From assembly GCA_964465945.1 (NCBI GenBank), contig CAYXMM010000002.1, positions 62,001-126,000 of the forward strand: a stretch of DNA of 64,000 nt, given 5' to 3'. Within the stretch, counting starts at the first letter, position 1. Every line of letters starts with the position of its first letter. A program made the position numbers and the translations under genes. This DNA is from JAJRPT01 sp964465945. Lineage in GTDB: Bacteria > Bacteroidota > Ignavibacteria > Kapaibacteriales > UBA2268. The notes under the pieces were generated by a model, which was not told the DNA's origin, did no database searches, and saw only the letters and a list, made by a program, of their open reading frames with translations. Positions 9,081 to 18,940 of this stretch are shown in pieces.

Positions 9081-9551
9081 ATGAAAATCAAGTATAATAA
9101 TAATGTAGTATCAGTTGAAAATAATGAAAGTGGAGTAGTTGTTGATGGAGTAAATTATGATATTAGGATTCAGAGAATTGATGATAAAAGATTTAAAGTA
9201 ATTAGAAATGATGAGGAGTTTATTGCAACTGGTGTAAAAGATAAAGATAAGTTTTACGTTAGTATTGGAGGTAAGCAGTATGTTTTTACTGAATTGGAAG
9301 ATGAGTTTATAAGTTCAAGCCAAAGTGATGATAGGGCAGAAATATTTCCACCAATGCCTGGTGCGGTTGTTAAGATACTTGTTAATGTTGGTGATAAGGT
9401 TGAGCCAGGTGATAATTTAATTATTGTCGAAGCAATGAAAATGGAAACAACGTTGCATTCACCAATTTCTGGTAAAATTAAAGAAATTAGAGTTTCTGAA
9501 AAAGAGCAAGTAAATCCGGAAAATTATATGATTTTAATAGAAAAAGTTTAA
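9081..9551 (+). CDS. Biotin carboxyl carrier protein (biotin/lipoyl attachment domain)
   Basis: The C-terminal 75 residues form a biotinyl domain with the signature EAMKMETTL; Lys120 would be biotinylated. It carries CO2 between a biotin carboxylase and a carboxyltransferase. The N-terminal 80 residues are a beta-rich stretch like that preceding the biotin domain in acyl-CoA carboxylase alpha subunits or decarboxylase gamma-type subunits. At 156 residues it is a stand-alone carrier. No carboxylase subunit gene is next to it, so the partner enzyme must be encoded elsewhere. Its stop overlaps the convergent YitT gene by a few bases. Confidence 0.85.
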   Translation: MKIKYNNNVVSVENNESGVVVDGVNYDIRIQRIDDKRFKVIRNDEEFIATGVKDKDKFYVSIGGKQYVFTELEDEFISSSQSDDRAEIFPPMPGAVVKILVNVGDKVEPGDNLIIVEAMKMETTLHSPISGKIKEIRVSEKEQVNPENYMILIEKV

Positions 9552-10528
9552 CTTTTTTGAAATTTCTGGTAAATTTTAGTTTTAACATTTCCTCCTTTAA
9601 TATCTTTCACGCTATTTGTGATAACAAAAGCTTTTGGATCGAGTGAACTTATAATACCCATTATGTTACTTACTTCTAAACGAGTAATTACTGAATATAA
9701 AATATCTCTATCTTTGAGTTCGCTTTGATTCAAGCTATAGCCGCCTTTGCCTTTGAAAATTGTAACGCCTTTGCCGAGTTCTTCTGAAATTGCTCTTCTT
9801 ATGTCTTCACTGAAATCTGATATGATTGTAACTTCTGTATACTCTTCAATTCCATCTAAGATAAAGTCGATAGTTTTTGTAGCAATAACATAGGTTAATA
9901 TAGCATACATTGCAATTTCTAATGAGAGGAGGTAAGCAGCTGCTGAGAAAACAAATAAGTTGAAAATTAAAATAAAGTCACCAATGCTTATATTAATTTT
10001 CTTTGTTACTACAAGTGCTAATAATTCAGTTGCATCGATTATTGCGCCTCCTCTAATAGCGAGACCACTGCCAAGTCCTAAAAACAAACCACCAAAGGTT
10101 GCAATTAGAAGTTTGTCTTCTGTGAGAGTAGGAATATGAATGATTTGAACTAATATAGCAAGTAATGAAACAGAAAATATACTTCTAAAAATTGACTTTA
10201 GTTTCAACTTAAATAATCCCATTAAAATAAATGGTGCACTAGTTAGAACCAATAAAATACCAAATGGAAGTGAAGTTAAATTTAATAATATTAGAGAGAT
10301 GCCTGCGACACCACCATCAATATAGCCATTCGGAACTAAAAAGCCATTAAAGCCAATAGTTGCAGCAAGTGTTCCGAGAATTATTAATATAATGTTTTGA
10401 ACTGAATTTCGGATTTTTGATTTGATAAAAATTAATTTACGGTGTGGACTTTCGATGTCTTCTTTGTCGATTGGGTTGTTCTTTTTCAGAATTTTATTTA
10501 AGCTGATTATTTCTTTAATATAATTCAT
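9548..10528 (-). CDS. YitT family membrane protein with DUF2179 domain
   Basis: This is a 326-residue inner-membrane protein. After a charged 35-residue N-terminus come about five or six hydrophobic segments (roughly residues 40-215), including a family-typical LGTLAATIGFNGFLVP start and GGVAGISLI. A soluble C-terminal domain (about 235-320) matches DUF2179, including the GKGVTIFKGKGGYS block. The transported substrate of YitT proteins is not established. It is convergent with the biotin carrier and divergent from gap. Family certain, function unknown. Confidence 0.88.
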   Translation of the reverse strand: MNYIKEIISLNKILKKNNPIDKEDIESPHRKLIFIKSKIRNSVQNIILIILGTLAATIGFNGFLVPNGYIDGGVAGISLILLNLTSLPFGILLVLTSAPFILMGLFKLKLKSIFRSIFSVSLLAILVQIIHIPTLTEDKLLIATFGGLFLGLGSGLAIRGGAIIDATELLALVVTKKINISIGDFILIFNLFVFSAAAYLLSLEIAMYAILTYVIATKTIDFILDGIEEYTEVTIISDFSEDIRRAISEELGKGVTIFKGKGGYSLNQSELKDRDILYSVITRLEVSNIMGIISSLDPKAFVITNSVKDIKGGNVKTKIYQKFQKS

Positions 10529-10625
10529 AGCTCTTTTAGATTAAATTCTACAAACTTAAATAAAAATGCTTAATTTTGTAAATGTTTATTTAACAATTTC
10601 AAATTTATATATAAAAGGAGCAGCT

Positions 10626-11624
10626 ATGTCTATTAAGCTTGGTATAAATGGTTTTGGTAGAATAGGTAGATTAGTTTTTAGAGAATTAATAAACAGAAAT
10701 GTTGATATTAAGTTCGTTGGTATTAATGACTTAACTGATGCTACAACATTAGCACATTTATTAAAATATGATTCTGTTCATGGCAAGTTTGCAGGAATAA
10801 TTTCAGTAGATGGAAATAACTTAGTTGTTAATGGAAAGAATATTCCAATTAGTGCTGAAAAAGACCCAGTAAATATTCCTTGGGAAAAACCAGATTTAGT
10901 TCTTGAATCAACAGGTGTATTTGCAAACAGAGAAGGTCTTGAAAAACATATCCAAAATGGTGCAAAGAAAGTTATTCTTTCTGCTCCTGCTAAAGGTGAT
11001 TTAGATGCTACTGTTGTTTTAGGTGTTAATGATAATATTCTAACAGGAAACGAAAAATTAGTTTCAAATGCTTCTTGCACAACTAATTGTCTTGCTCCAA
11101 TGGTAAAAGTAATGAATGATAACTTTGGTATTGAGTATGGGTTTATGACAACAATTCACGCTTATACTAATGACCAAAGAATTTTAGATTTACCTCATAA
11201 AGATTTAAGAAGAGCAAGAGCAGCAGCTGCAAATGCAATTCCTACAACTACTGGTGCTGCAAAAGCTGTTGGCTTAGTTTTACCTGAATTGAAGGGCAAA
11301 TTAAATGGCTATGCTGTTAGAATCCCTATTCCTGATGGTTCATTAACAGATTTTTCAATTGTGCTTAAAAAACCAGCAACAAAAGAAGAAATTAATGCTA
11401 AATTTAAGGAAGCCGCTGATACTTACTTAAAAGGTATACTTGAATATTCTGATGAACCATTAGTTTCATCTGATATTGTTGGTAACCCACATTCTTGTAT
11501 TTTTGATTCACAATTAACGGATGTACAAGGAACACTGGTGAAAATTGTTGGCTGGTATGATAATGAGTGGGGCTACTCAAATAGATGTGTTGATTTAGTC
11601 CTTAAAATGGCTAAAAGTTTATAA
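10626..11624 (+). CDS. gap: Glyceraldehyde-3-phosphate dehydrogenase (phosphorylating)
   Basis: This enzyme catalyses NAD-dependent oxidation and phosphorylation of glyceraldehyde 3-phosphate in glycolysis, and the reverse in gluconeogenesis. The 332 residues include the Rossmann motif GINGFGRIG (6-14), the NAD-selective Asp35 in GINDLTD, the catalytic Cys151 in SNASCTTNCLAP and His178 in TTIHAYT. I chose ATG 10626 over the longer frame because a clear Shine-Dalgarno AAAGGAG lies 6-12 bp upstream and family members begin MxIKxGINGFGRIG. A TAATTTTG box at 10571-10578 may be the -7 promoter element. A strong terminator follows. Confidence 0.97.
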   Translation: MSIKLGINGFGRIGRLVFRELINRNVDIKFVGINDLTDATTLAHLLKYDSVHGKFAGIISVDGNNLVVNGKNIPISAEKDPVNIPWEKPDLVLESTGVFANREGLEKHIQNGAKKVILSAPAKGDLDATVVLGVNDNILTGNEKLVSNASCTTNCLAPMVKVMNDNFGIEYGFMTTIHAYTNDQRILDLPHKDLRRARAAAANAIPTTTGAAKAVGLVLPELKGKLNGYAVRIPIPDGSLTDFSIVLKKPATKEEINAKFKEAADTYLKGILEYSDEPLVSSDIVGNPHSCIFDSQLTDVQGTLVKIVGWYDNEWGYSNRCVDLVLKMAKSL

Positions 11625-11640
11625 TTGATATTAAAATATA

Positions 11641-11670
11641 AGGATAGACAACAAAAGTCTATCCTTTTTT
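11641..11670 (+). terminator. Intrinsic terminator after gap
   Basis: AGGATAGAC and GTCTATCCT form a 9-bp stem with a short A-rich loop, followed by six Ts. It sits 16 bp after the gap stop and just before the HIT gene, so gap is likely transcribed on its own. Confidence 0.9.
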
Positions 11671-11679
11671 GAGAAAAAT

Positions 11680-12189
11680 ATGGAAAGAATGTGGTCTCCT
11701 TGGCGAAGTCAATATATGGATAGTTTCAAAGAATCGAAACAATCTGATAAAAGTTTTATCCAAGAAGCAATAGAAAGCGATAATGATAGAGAAAATTTAG
11801 TTGTTTATAAATTTGACAAAACTATTGTTATGCTTAACAAATATCCTTATAATAATGGACATATTCTTATTTTACCTAAAAGAGAAGTAAACGATATTTT
11901 ACTTCTTGATGATGACGAATATTTAGAAATAAATAAAGTAATAAAAGTTTGTATAAAAGCTGTACTAAATGTTTATAACCCACACGGTTATAATTTAGGG
12001 GTAAATTCAGGAACAGCAGCCGGTGCAGGAGTTCCATCACATTTGCATTACCATATTGTTCCTCGTTGGAATGGAGATTCTAATTTTATGCCTGTAATTG
12101 CTGATATCAAAGTAGTTTCTGAATCTTTATATGATTCACGTGAAAAATTAAATAACGAAATTCAAAAAATCTTATCGAAAAATGACTAA
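11680..12189 (+). CDS. HIT family hydrolase/phosphorylase (Ap4A-type)
   Basis: This 169-residue histidine-triad protein acts on nucleotide phosphoanhydrides or phosphoramidates. The triad is seen at SHLHYHIVPRW (His121, His123, His125), with the nucleotide-binding LNKYPYNNGHILILPKRE segment upstream. The start MERMWSPWRSQYM is typical of the branch often annotated as Ap4A phosphorylase or HIT-domain protein. Its last codons overlap the ATG of the PHP gene by 8 bp, so the two are co-translated. The family is certain; the exact nucleotide substrate is not. Confidence 0.9.
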   Translation: MERMWSPWRSQYMDSFKESKQSDKSFIQEAIESDNDRENLVVYKFDKTIVMLNKYPYNNGHILILPKREVNDILLLDDDEYLEINKVIKVCIKAVLNVYNPHGYNLGVNSGTAAGAGVPSHLHYHIVPRWNGDSNFMPVIADIKVVSESLYDSREKLNNEIQKILSKND

Positions 12190-13003
12190 TCTCTACGCTG
12201 ATTTACACTCACATACAATCGCTTCGGACGGAAAATTAGAAACAAACGAATTACTGAAAATAGCAGAGGATAAAAAATTAAAAGTTTTCAGTATTACCGA
12301 CCACGATACAATATCTGCTTATACAAATATTTCAACTAATTTGAATCTAGTTTCAGGTGTTGAATTAACTACTTATTTTAATAATAGGGAAACACACCTT
12401 CTTGCATATAATTTTGATTTAAAAAATATTGATTTGATTAATTATTTAGATTCAATTCAAGAGCAAAGAGTAAATAGAGCTAAGAATATTATCATACAAT
12501 TAAATAATTTAGGAATAAATATAAAGTTTGACGAAATTTATTCTAAATTAAAAGGTAAAATTATCACACGTTCTCATATTGCAGAAGAATTAGTTGAAAA
12601 AGAATATGCACGGAATATCTATGACGTATTTCAAAATATAATGACGACTGAAAAAGTTATTGTTCCAAAAGTAGAATTTATTAATTTTGATAATGCAATA
12701 AAATTAATAAAAAATGCTCGGGGATTTGTATCAATAGCACATCCAAATAAGAATTTCACAACTTTGCAGTTATATAATATGGTAAAACAAGGAATGAGGT
12801 GTATTGAAGTGTATCACCCATCTCATAATATGTTTACGACACGTCATCTTCAATCCTATACTAAGCAATTTCAATTAAGGCAGACTGGTGGCTCAGATTA
12901 TCACGGAAAACATAAAGCAGAAGAAAATAATTTTGGGCACTATGGATTAACAGAGGAACAATTTGCTTCATTAAATAAAGAATTTCAATTAAAATTTTTA
13001 TAA
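12182..13003 (+). CDS. PHP domain phosphoesterase (RNase AM / YciV-like)
   Basis: This 273-residue PHP-domain metalloenzyme resembles YciV/RNase AM, which removes nucleotides or hydrolyses 3',5'-bisphosphates. Metal ligands are visible: ADLHSHT (Asp7, His9, His11), ITDHDT (Asp40, His41), Glu in SGVELTT, His in SIAHPNK, and a late GGSDYHG. It is translationally coupled to the HIT nucleotide hydrolase, so the pair may act in nucleotide or RNA-end turnover. A polymerase/exonuclease-associated PHP role is unlikely because the domain stands alone. Confidence 0.85.
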   Translation: MTNLYADLHSHTIASDGKLETNELLKIAEDKKLKVFSITDHDTISAYTNISTNLNLVSGVELTTYFNNRETHLLAYNFDLKNIDLINYLDSIQEQRVNRAKNIIIQLNNLGINIKFDEIYSKLKGKIITRSHIAEELVEKEYARNIYDVFQNIMTTEKVIVPKVEFINFDNAIKLIKNARGFVSIAHPNKNFTTLQLYNMVKQGMRCIEVYHPSHNMFTTRHLQSYTKQFQLRQTGGSDYHGKHKAEENNFGHYGLTEEQFASLNKEFQLKFL

Positions 13004-13077
13004 TAACAACTAATTAAACAAAATACTTTTACTTTCGTTATTAATCAATATGACAAACATAAAAAATTGGAAATAAT

Positions 13078-14151
13078 ATGATAAAGTTTTATTTTTTACT
13101 TTTAGTTTTCACTTTTACATCATTTTCTAACGAACCTCTCGTAGCGTTTTATCAAAATAATGAATGGCATTTTTGGGATATAAATGGAAAAGAAATGTTT
13201 AAGAATAATAAAGTTCTTGATGTGCTTGGGTATAGTGAAGGGATGTATTCTGTTGTAGCAAAAATAAAAGGTAAAAATAAAAATTGTTATATGAATGACA
13301 AAGGAGAAATCACTATCATAACTAATTATGATGATATAAAAGATTTCTCCAATGGCAAAGCTATGGTTGTAAATAATTTTCCTCTTGAAGAAATAGATAA
13401 ACGATATGGGTTTATCAACAAAGATGGTAGTATATTTATAAAACCAAATTTAATTGATGCTACTTTCTTTACAGATGGCTTAGCTTATGTTTATGATGAT
13501 ACAAGACGGGGTTACATTGATACAAATGGTTTAATGAAAATTCCTTTAGAAAAAGATATAGTTGGGTATCCTTTTTCAGAAGGCATTGCATCTATATCTA
13601 ATAAAGATTATAAAATAGCATTTATTAATAAGCAAGGTGAATTAATCCTGCCTTATAATTATCAAGAACCTGCATACTTTAAATCTGGTCTTGCAAAAGC
13701 GAATATTGGTGGTGTTGTAGGTCTAATGGATAAAGAGGGTGAAATGATTATTAACCCGCAATACTCTGAAATATTGTCATTTTCGGAAGGATATTCTTTT
13801 GTGGGAATGCTCGACAAAGGTATGAAATATAAATGGGGATTGATTGATAGTACAGGTCAAAAACTTACTGAATTAATTTTTGATGAAGTTCATGATTTTA
13901 CAAATGGATTGTGCTCCGTAAAAATCGGTGATTTTTGGGAGTTTATTGATACTCGAGGCAATACTGCAATAAATCAAAAATTTACTTTTGCAAGTCAATT
14001 TTCAGGAAAAAATCCAATAGCATGGGTGTCTTTTAAATTTAATAACGTCAAAAAATCTCAATTTATTAACAAAAATTCATCTGTTTATCTTGAACTGCCA
14101 GATAATGTAGTTAAAGCAATAGATTTAAGAACTAACAAGGTTTTATATTAA
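13078..14151 (+). CDS. Exported WG-repeat protein
   Basis: This is a 357-residue protein with an N-terminal signal peptide (about residues 1-17). The rest is built of repeated units of about 45 residues of the form GFINKDGSIFIKP, GYIDTNGLMKIP, AFINKQGELILP, GLMDKEGEMIINPQY, GLIDSTGQKL and EFIDTRGNTAIN, the WG (KWG) repeat pattern. WG repeats are widespread in Bacteroidota surface and periplasmic proteins; the role is not established. I see no sorting domain. It precedes the VWA giant on the same strand, with a promoter between them. Confidence 0.83.
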   Translation: MIKFYFLLLVFTFTSFSNEPLVAFYQNNEWHFWDINGKEMFKNNKVLDVLGYSEGMYSVVAKIKGKNKNCYMNDKGEITIITNYDDIKDFSNGKAMVVNNFPLEEIDKRYGFINKDGSIFIKPNLIDATFFTDGLAYVYDDTRRGYIDTNGLMKIPLEKDIVGYPFSEGIASISNKDYKIAFINKQGELILPYNYQEPAYFKSGLAKANIGGVVGLMDKEGEMIINPQYSEILSFSEGYSFVGMLDKGMKYKWGLIDSTGQKLTELIFDEVHDFTNGLCSVKIGDFWEFIDTRGNTAINQKFTFASQFSGKNPIAWVSFKFNNVKKSQFINKNSSVYLELPDNVVKAIDLRTNKVLY

Positions 14152-14157
14152 TATTTA

Positions 14158-14189
14158 TTTGTAGTTTTGTAACAATTTTATTATTTTTG
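14158..14189 (+). promoter_or_regulatory. Bacteroidota-type housekeeping promoter
   Basis: TTTG at 14158-14161 and TATTTTTG at 14182-14189 are separated by exactly 20 bp, matching the known Bacteroidetes consensus TTTG-N19-21-TAnnTTTG. Transcription would start near 14196, about 33 bp before the ATG at 14229. Confidence 0.6.
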
Positions 14190-14228
14190 TGTTTATATAG
14201 TATTAAAAATAATAAAATAAAAAATAAA

Positions 14229-17200
14229 ATGAAAAAATACACAATTCTACTGTTACTTATTTTATTTTCACAAAGTAATTTATTCTCCGCATTTACCGTT
14301 ACTCAAATTGTTACAGATGAGTTTCCTTATGTGAAAGTCAATTTTGTTGCAACTCAGCCAAATGGTCAGAAATATGATAACCTTGTAGTAGGTGATTTCG
14401 CTATTAAAGAGAATGGCGTTAATATGGCACCAACTCTTGAACTTTCTTGTAAAGAAAGTGATGCCCCTGCTGAATTAAGTATTTTGCTTGTGTTAGACAG
14501 AAGTGGCTCAATGGAAACTAATCCTGATGACGGAATAAGACGCTGGGATTGGGTTGTCGAAGGAGTTAAAAAGTTCCTTGAGACGCTCAAATTTGAAGGA
14601 AAAACTAAAGTAGCAATAACTGCGTTTTCATTGGATGCTAAATTAATAAGTGATTTTACAAATGACAAACAAATGCTAATTGATACTGTTGAAAAAATAA
14701 TTCCTTTTGGTCCAACATTTTATAATCCTCCATTTATTGAATCAGAAGTTAATGCCGTGAAAATGCTATCTTCTCAACCGGCAGATATGAATAGAATATG
14801 TATTTTTTTGACAGATGGTTTGCCAGAACCTGGTGAAAAAAATAGAACAGAAGAAATTTTTAAAGCAATGCAAAATGCCAATATACAAGTTTATACTATT
14901 ACTTTAATGATGCCAATGACTGTTAACTTATCAAGAATTGCTCACGAAACTGGTGGTAAGTCATTTGAAGTTAGAAAAAAATCCGAGTTAGAAGATATCT
15001 ATGAGCTAATTGCAGTTGAAGCTCAATCAAGACAGATTTGTGAATTGAAATGGCTTTCTCATTATGGTTGTGATGAAGCATCAAGAGACAGAAATGTTAC
15101 AATAGATTTTTTAAGAGATTTGGAACCTACTCCAAAAGACAGATTTTACAGAGCCCCTGAAAATAGTATTGCTAAATTAGAACCAAAAGGTGGAGGACTT
15201 GTAAGCTTTGGAAACCCTGATATTGGCGTTCCGATTACAAGTACTGCAACATTTACGGTTGTAAATGGACCTTTTACTTATAAAGGTCATACAATTACAC
15301 CTCCAACATTTTTTACATTGGAACAAGTTAGAATCAATGGAAATATAGCTCAAGTTAATGACGTAGCTCAACCCAACGATACTATTGAGGTCGATTTAAA
15401 ATTTACTCAACAAACTGCAAAAGAATATAGGCAAGCATTGTTTTCGTTAGATGGTGTGTTTTGTCCTGGTTATGTGAATTTAACAGGTGGATTTTCACGA
15501 GTAGTACTTGTTTCTCCGCATACAAGTGTTTATTCTCCTTGCGATGGTGTTGATATTCAATGGGCAGGAGTTGAAGCAGAAACACCTGTGAATTTATATT
15601 ACTCTACCGATAATGGAGCAACATGGGAAGATATTGTTAAAAATGTATCAGGAGGACATTATAAATGGAATCCAACATTTGTTTCAAATAATATTAAAGT
15701 AAAAGTGGAAAGAGAAGCACGCCAATTTTATAGATGGGTCCAACAAGGTAAAAATCAATTTAATGGAATTGCATCAGGTTTAGATATGGATCCAGCAGAA
15801 ACTTATATTTATACAACTGGTTACTTCCAAGAAACATTAGATTTCTTAGGTAATACAAAGATTTCAAAAGGTGGAACTGATATTTATGTGGCAAAATTAG
15901 ATAGAGATGGTTTTCCTCAGTGGGTTGTAAACGGTGGCTCGGACATGAATGATTCTACTGCTGGGATTATTGTATCACCAACAAATGATATTTTCATTGC
16001 AGGAACTTCATTTAATGGATTGAAATTTGGAATATCAACTCCATTCTTTAAACATTCAAATGTATCTTATGGGTTTATTTCAAAATTAGCAACTGATGGT
16101 TCAGTCCAAAAGACAGTTACTTTTGGAGCAGATCAAAATGCAAACTCACAATTATGGGTTCGTGGGATTAGATATGAAAAATCAGCTAATAGAATTGCTG
16201 TCTGTGGTAATTATAGTGGTAGAGTTGATTTTCCGAGTGGTATTTCATTTCAAAATACAGGTAGTTTTGTTGCATACTATGATAATAATTTGAATTTTAT
16301 GGATGCTTACAGAATTGGTTATAATATTAACGACTATAAAAAGTATTCACATACAGATGCAGATGGAAATATTTATAGTACTCAAACTTTTGAGAATACT
16401 ATAACTTTTGAAAATCAGACGTTTACTTCACAAGATGCTAAAGATTTTGTTGTTTCTTGCTATGGCAAAGTAGCAGCATCTATCGATCAATCATCCGGTA
16501 ATTTTGCCCTTCAAATGCCAAAAATCTCATTTTCAATAACTAAAGCAGATGTTGGCAATACATTACTTGGGTCAATAGGTACAAGGGTGTTTAGTGGGTT
16601 GTTAAAAAATACTGGTAATTTACCAATTGTACCTCAATCTTCAAATATGATTTCAGAGATTACTAATGAGTTTTCACTTAGAAGTCAACTACCGACATAC
16701 ATGGCACCTGGTGAAGAAGTTCCTCTTGAGTTTTCATTTGCACCTCAAAAATTAGGTGTTAGAACTGCTACATTTACTATTATTAGTGAATGTGGAGACC
16801 CAATTTCTTTAGAGATTGTTGGAAATGGAACTTGTAAAGGTGAATCTGTTGATTTAGCAGATGTTGGTAAAAAAACTATTGGTATTCGTTCAAGGATAGT
16901 TTTAAATGATATTTTTACTAATCCAACTTCACAAGTAATTAGAATCACTCCGGTGATTGAAAGCGACCCAAGTTCAGAATTTGAAATATTTGCGATTGAC
17001 CAAAGTGGGGTAGAGCAAGCTACATTAAATGTTCCGGCATTTTCAAGCTCAACTTTTGTAGTCTATTTTACACCGAAACAAGAAGGAATAAGAACTGCGA
17101 AAATTAATTTTGGAGTAACAACAGCATGTGAAAATACTTATTCTAATTTGCAAGGTGAAGGTATCAATTCTTCAATTGTTGGGAATACTCCTGAAATTAT

Positions 17201-18851
17201 TAATAGAATTAGAACTGTAAATAATGGAAAAATTACTTTAAGCAATTTATCTGATTTAGCATCAAAAATTTCTAATTTACAAATTGTTAATGACCCAAAT
17301 AATTACTTTAAATTAGTTAATGCCAATAGTTCTTATGATATCGGAGGCAATCAATCAGTTGAAATTGACTATTCATTTACTCCTTTAACAGAAGGTGTTT
17401 ATTCTCCAATTTTAGTTTTTGAATTAGCAAGTGGTAAGTTAGATTCCACAACAATTCTAAAAGGAACTGGGTTGTTCCCAGAGCTTGAAATTACATATTT
17501 ATGTGCAGATAATGCAACTCAAAGCCAAACTTCTGGTTCTACTTTAAGGATCAAAAATAAATCTACATTAACGAGCGTTGATGTAAGTTCGATAACTTCA
17601 TTGGTTAGCGATTTTAAATTTGATAATGGAACTTTAGTTTCAAACAATTTGAATATCGCAGCAAATTCTACAAAAGATGTAAATGTGAATTTTACTCCTT
17701 CGACCGGTGGAAATATTACATATAATTTTGATGTTGTTGCTGACGCAGCTATTGGTTATTTGATTGATGATAAATTTGCTACTGATACAACATTACCTCG
17801 AGTAACTGGCGAATGTGAAGCTAATCCAAATACAAATCAAGATGGTTATGATTTTGCTAATATTTTAGTTTGTGATAAACCAGGTTCATATTTCTATACA
17901 ATTACAAACAATTCCAGTTCACCATTGATAATTAATTCTTCTGATGTTATTATTACTCCTAACGAAGGAATTTTTTCAGTAAATATGCCAGCAACATTAA
18001 CTATCCCTGTTGGTGGTCAATCTCAAGTTGAAATCGTATTTACTCCATCTGAATCTAAAATTTATAATGCTTCGATTCAGTTTAAAAATAATTTAAACTT
18101 AGACTATACTCTAAATGTAACAGGAACAGGAATTTATATTGACTTGAATGCAACAAAAAACAAACAGTCTGTTAATCCTGGTGAGATTGATAAACTAAAT
18201 TTTGGTGTAATAATACCTAAACTAACAAGTCAAGCTAATAATAGTCAATGGGATATTCAAAAAGTTACTATTAATGTAAAATATAATAATTTAGTTGTAA
18301 ATATTAAAGATTCAAGTATTGTTGATAAGACTGGTGGAAAATTAACTTGGACTTTGAATAGAGTTAGTTTTAATGAATTTAATATTGTTGGAGTTGGTGC
18401 ATTGCCAACGCCATATAATCAAGATTTAGTTTCAATTGAATATTATCTGAATTTATCAAATGATTTTAAAGCAGAGATTGATTATAATATCTTTGTTGAA
18501 AATTGTAATGCTGGTGATAGCGATCCTATTACTGTTGAACTTTCAGAATTTTGTGCTAGAAATTTAAGAGTATTTGATGCGAGTGGAATAAATAGCGACA
18601 TAGAGGGAATTAATCCAAATCCAATAGCGCAAAACAAATTAGTTTCATACTCAAATGCTTTTAATGGTCCTGTTAAAATAGAAATAAGAAACTCGATTGG
18701 GGAATTAATATCAGTTCCTGTAAATACTAATCTTGAATCTGGGTTTTATCAATTCCTACTTGAAGTTGATAAATTACCAACTGGTGTGTATTTTATAAAT
18801 TATACTAATTTACAGAATACTAAAACCATTAAATTTAACGTAAATAAATAA
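14229..18851 (+). CDS. Giant secreted VWA / choice-of-anchor-D protein with T9SS sorting domain
   Basis: This is a 1540-residue exported protein. I use ATG 14229 (MKKYTILLLLILFSQS) because the signal peptide starts there and the 14 upstream in-frame residues fall in the promoter/leader. Residues about 83-270 form a von Willebrand A domain with MIDAS DRSGS (90-94) and the later FLTDGLPEPG. The middle has an SBBP/BNR-like region and then at least three Hydin/choice-of-anchor-D Ig-like modules with FTP-type repeats (YFTPKQEG, SFTPLTEG, VFTPSESK). The last 80 residues are a type A T9SS sorting domain (INPNPI to the end). It is probably a cell-surface metal-dependent adhesin. Confidence 0.85.
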   Translation: MKKYTILLLLILFSQSNLFSAFTVTQIVTDEFPYVKVNFVATQPNGQKYDNLVVGDFAIKENGVNMAPTLELSCKESDAPAELSILLVLDRSGSMETNPDDGIRRWDWVVEGVKKFLETLKFEGKTKVAITAFSLDAKLISDFTNDKQMLIDTVEKIIPFGPTFYNPPFIESEVNAVKMLSSQPADMNRICIFLTDGLPEPGEKNRTEEIFKAMQNANIQVYTITLMMPMTVNLSRIAHETGGKSFEVRKKSELEDIYELIAVEAQSRQICELKWLSHYGCDEASRDRNVTIDFLRDLEPTPKDRFYRAPENSIAKLEPKGGGLVSFGNPDIGVPITSTATFTVVNGPFTYKGHTITPPTFFTLEQVRINGNIAQVNDVAQPNDTIEVDLKFTQQTAKEYRQALFSLDGVFCPGYVNLTGGFSRVVLVSPHTSVYSPCDGVDIQWAGVEAETPVNLYYSTDNGATWEDIVKNVSGGHYKWNPTFVSNNIKVKVEREARQFYRWVQQGKNQFNGIASGLDMDPAETYIYTTGYFQETLDFLGNTKISKGGTDIYVAKLDRDGFPQWVVNGGSDMNDSTAGIIVSPTNDIFIAGTSFNGLKFGISTPFFKHSNVSYGFISKLATDGSVQKTVTFGADQNANSQLWVRGIRYEKSANRIAVCGNYSGRVDFPSGISFQNTGSFVAYYDNNLNFMDAYRIGYNINDYKKYSHTDADGNIYSTQTFENTITFENQTFTSQDAKDFVVSCYGKVAASIDQSSGNFALQMPKISFSITKADVGNTLLGSIGTRVFSGLLKNTGNLPIVPQSSNMISEITNEFSLRSQLPTYMAPGEEVPLEFSFAPQKLGVRTATFTIISECGDPISLEIVGNGTCKGESVDLADVGKKTIGIRSRIVLNDIFTNPTSQVIRITPVIESDPSSEFEIFAIDQSGVEQATLNVPAFSSSTFVVYFTPKQEGIRTAKINFGVTTACENTYSNLQGEGINSSIVGNTPEIINRIRTVNNGKITLSNLSDLASKISNLQIVNDPNNYFKLVNANSSYDIGGNQSVEIDYSFTPLTEGVYSPILVFELASGKLDSTTILKGTGLFPELEITYLCADNATQSQTSGSTLRIKNKSTLTSVDVSSITSLVSDFKFDNGTLVSNNLNIAANSTKDVNVNFTPSTGGNITYNFDVVADAAIGYLIDDKFATDTTLPRVTGECEANPNTNQDGYDFANILVCDKPGSYFYTITNNSSSPLIINSSDVIITPNEGIFSVNMPATLTIPVGGQSQVEIVFTPSESKIYNASIQFKNNLNLDYTLNVTGTGIYIDLNATKNKQSVNPGEIDKLNFGVIIPKLTSQANNSQWDIQKVTINVKYNNLVVNIKDSSIVDKTGGKLTWTLNRVSFNEFNIVGVGALPTPYNQDLVSIEYYLNLSNDFKAEIDYNIFVENCNAGDSDPITVELSEFCARNLRVFDASGINSDIEGINPNPIAQNKLVSYSNAFNGPVKIEIRNSIGELISVPVNTNLESGFYQFLLEVDKLPTGVYFINYTNLQNTKTIKFNVNK

Positions 18852-18859
18852 AACAAACA

Positions 18860-18892
18860 GAGGTTATCAATGAAAGATAACCTCTTTTTTTA
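18860..18892 (+). terminator. Intrinsic terminator
   Basis: GAGGTTATC and GATAACCTC form a 9-bp stem around an AATGAAA loop, followed by a long T-run. It ends the VWA gene transcript. Confidence 0.9.
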
Positions 18893-18940
18893 TTATGTTA
18901 ATATTCCTTAATTTTGTCCTTTTTTATTGTAAAACTATTA

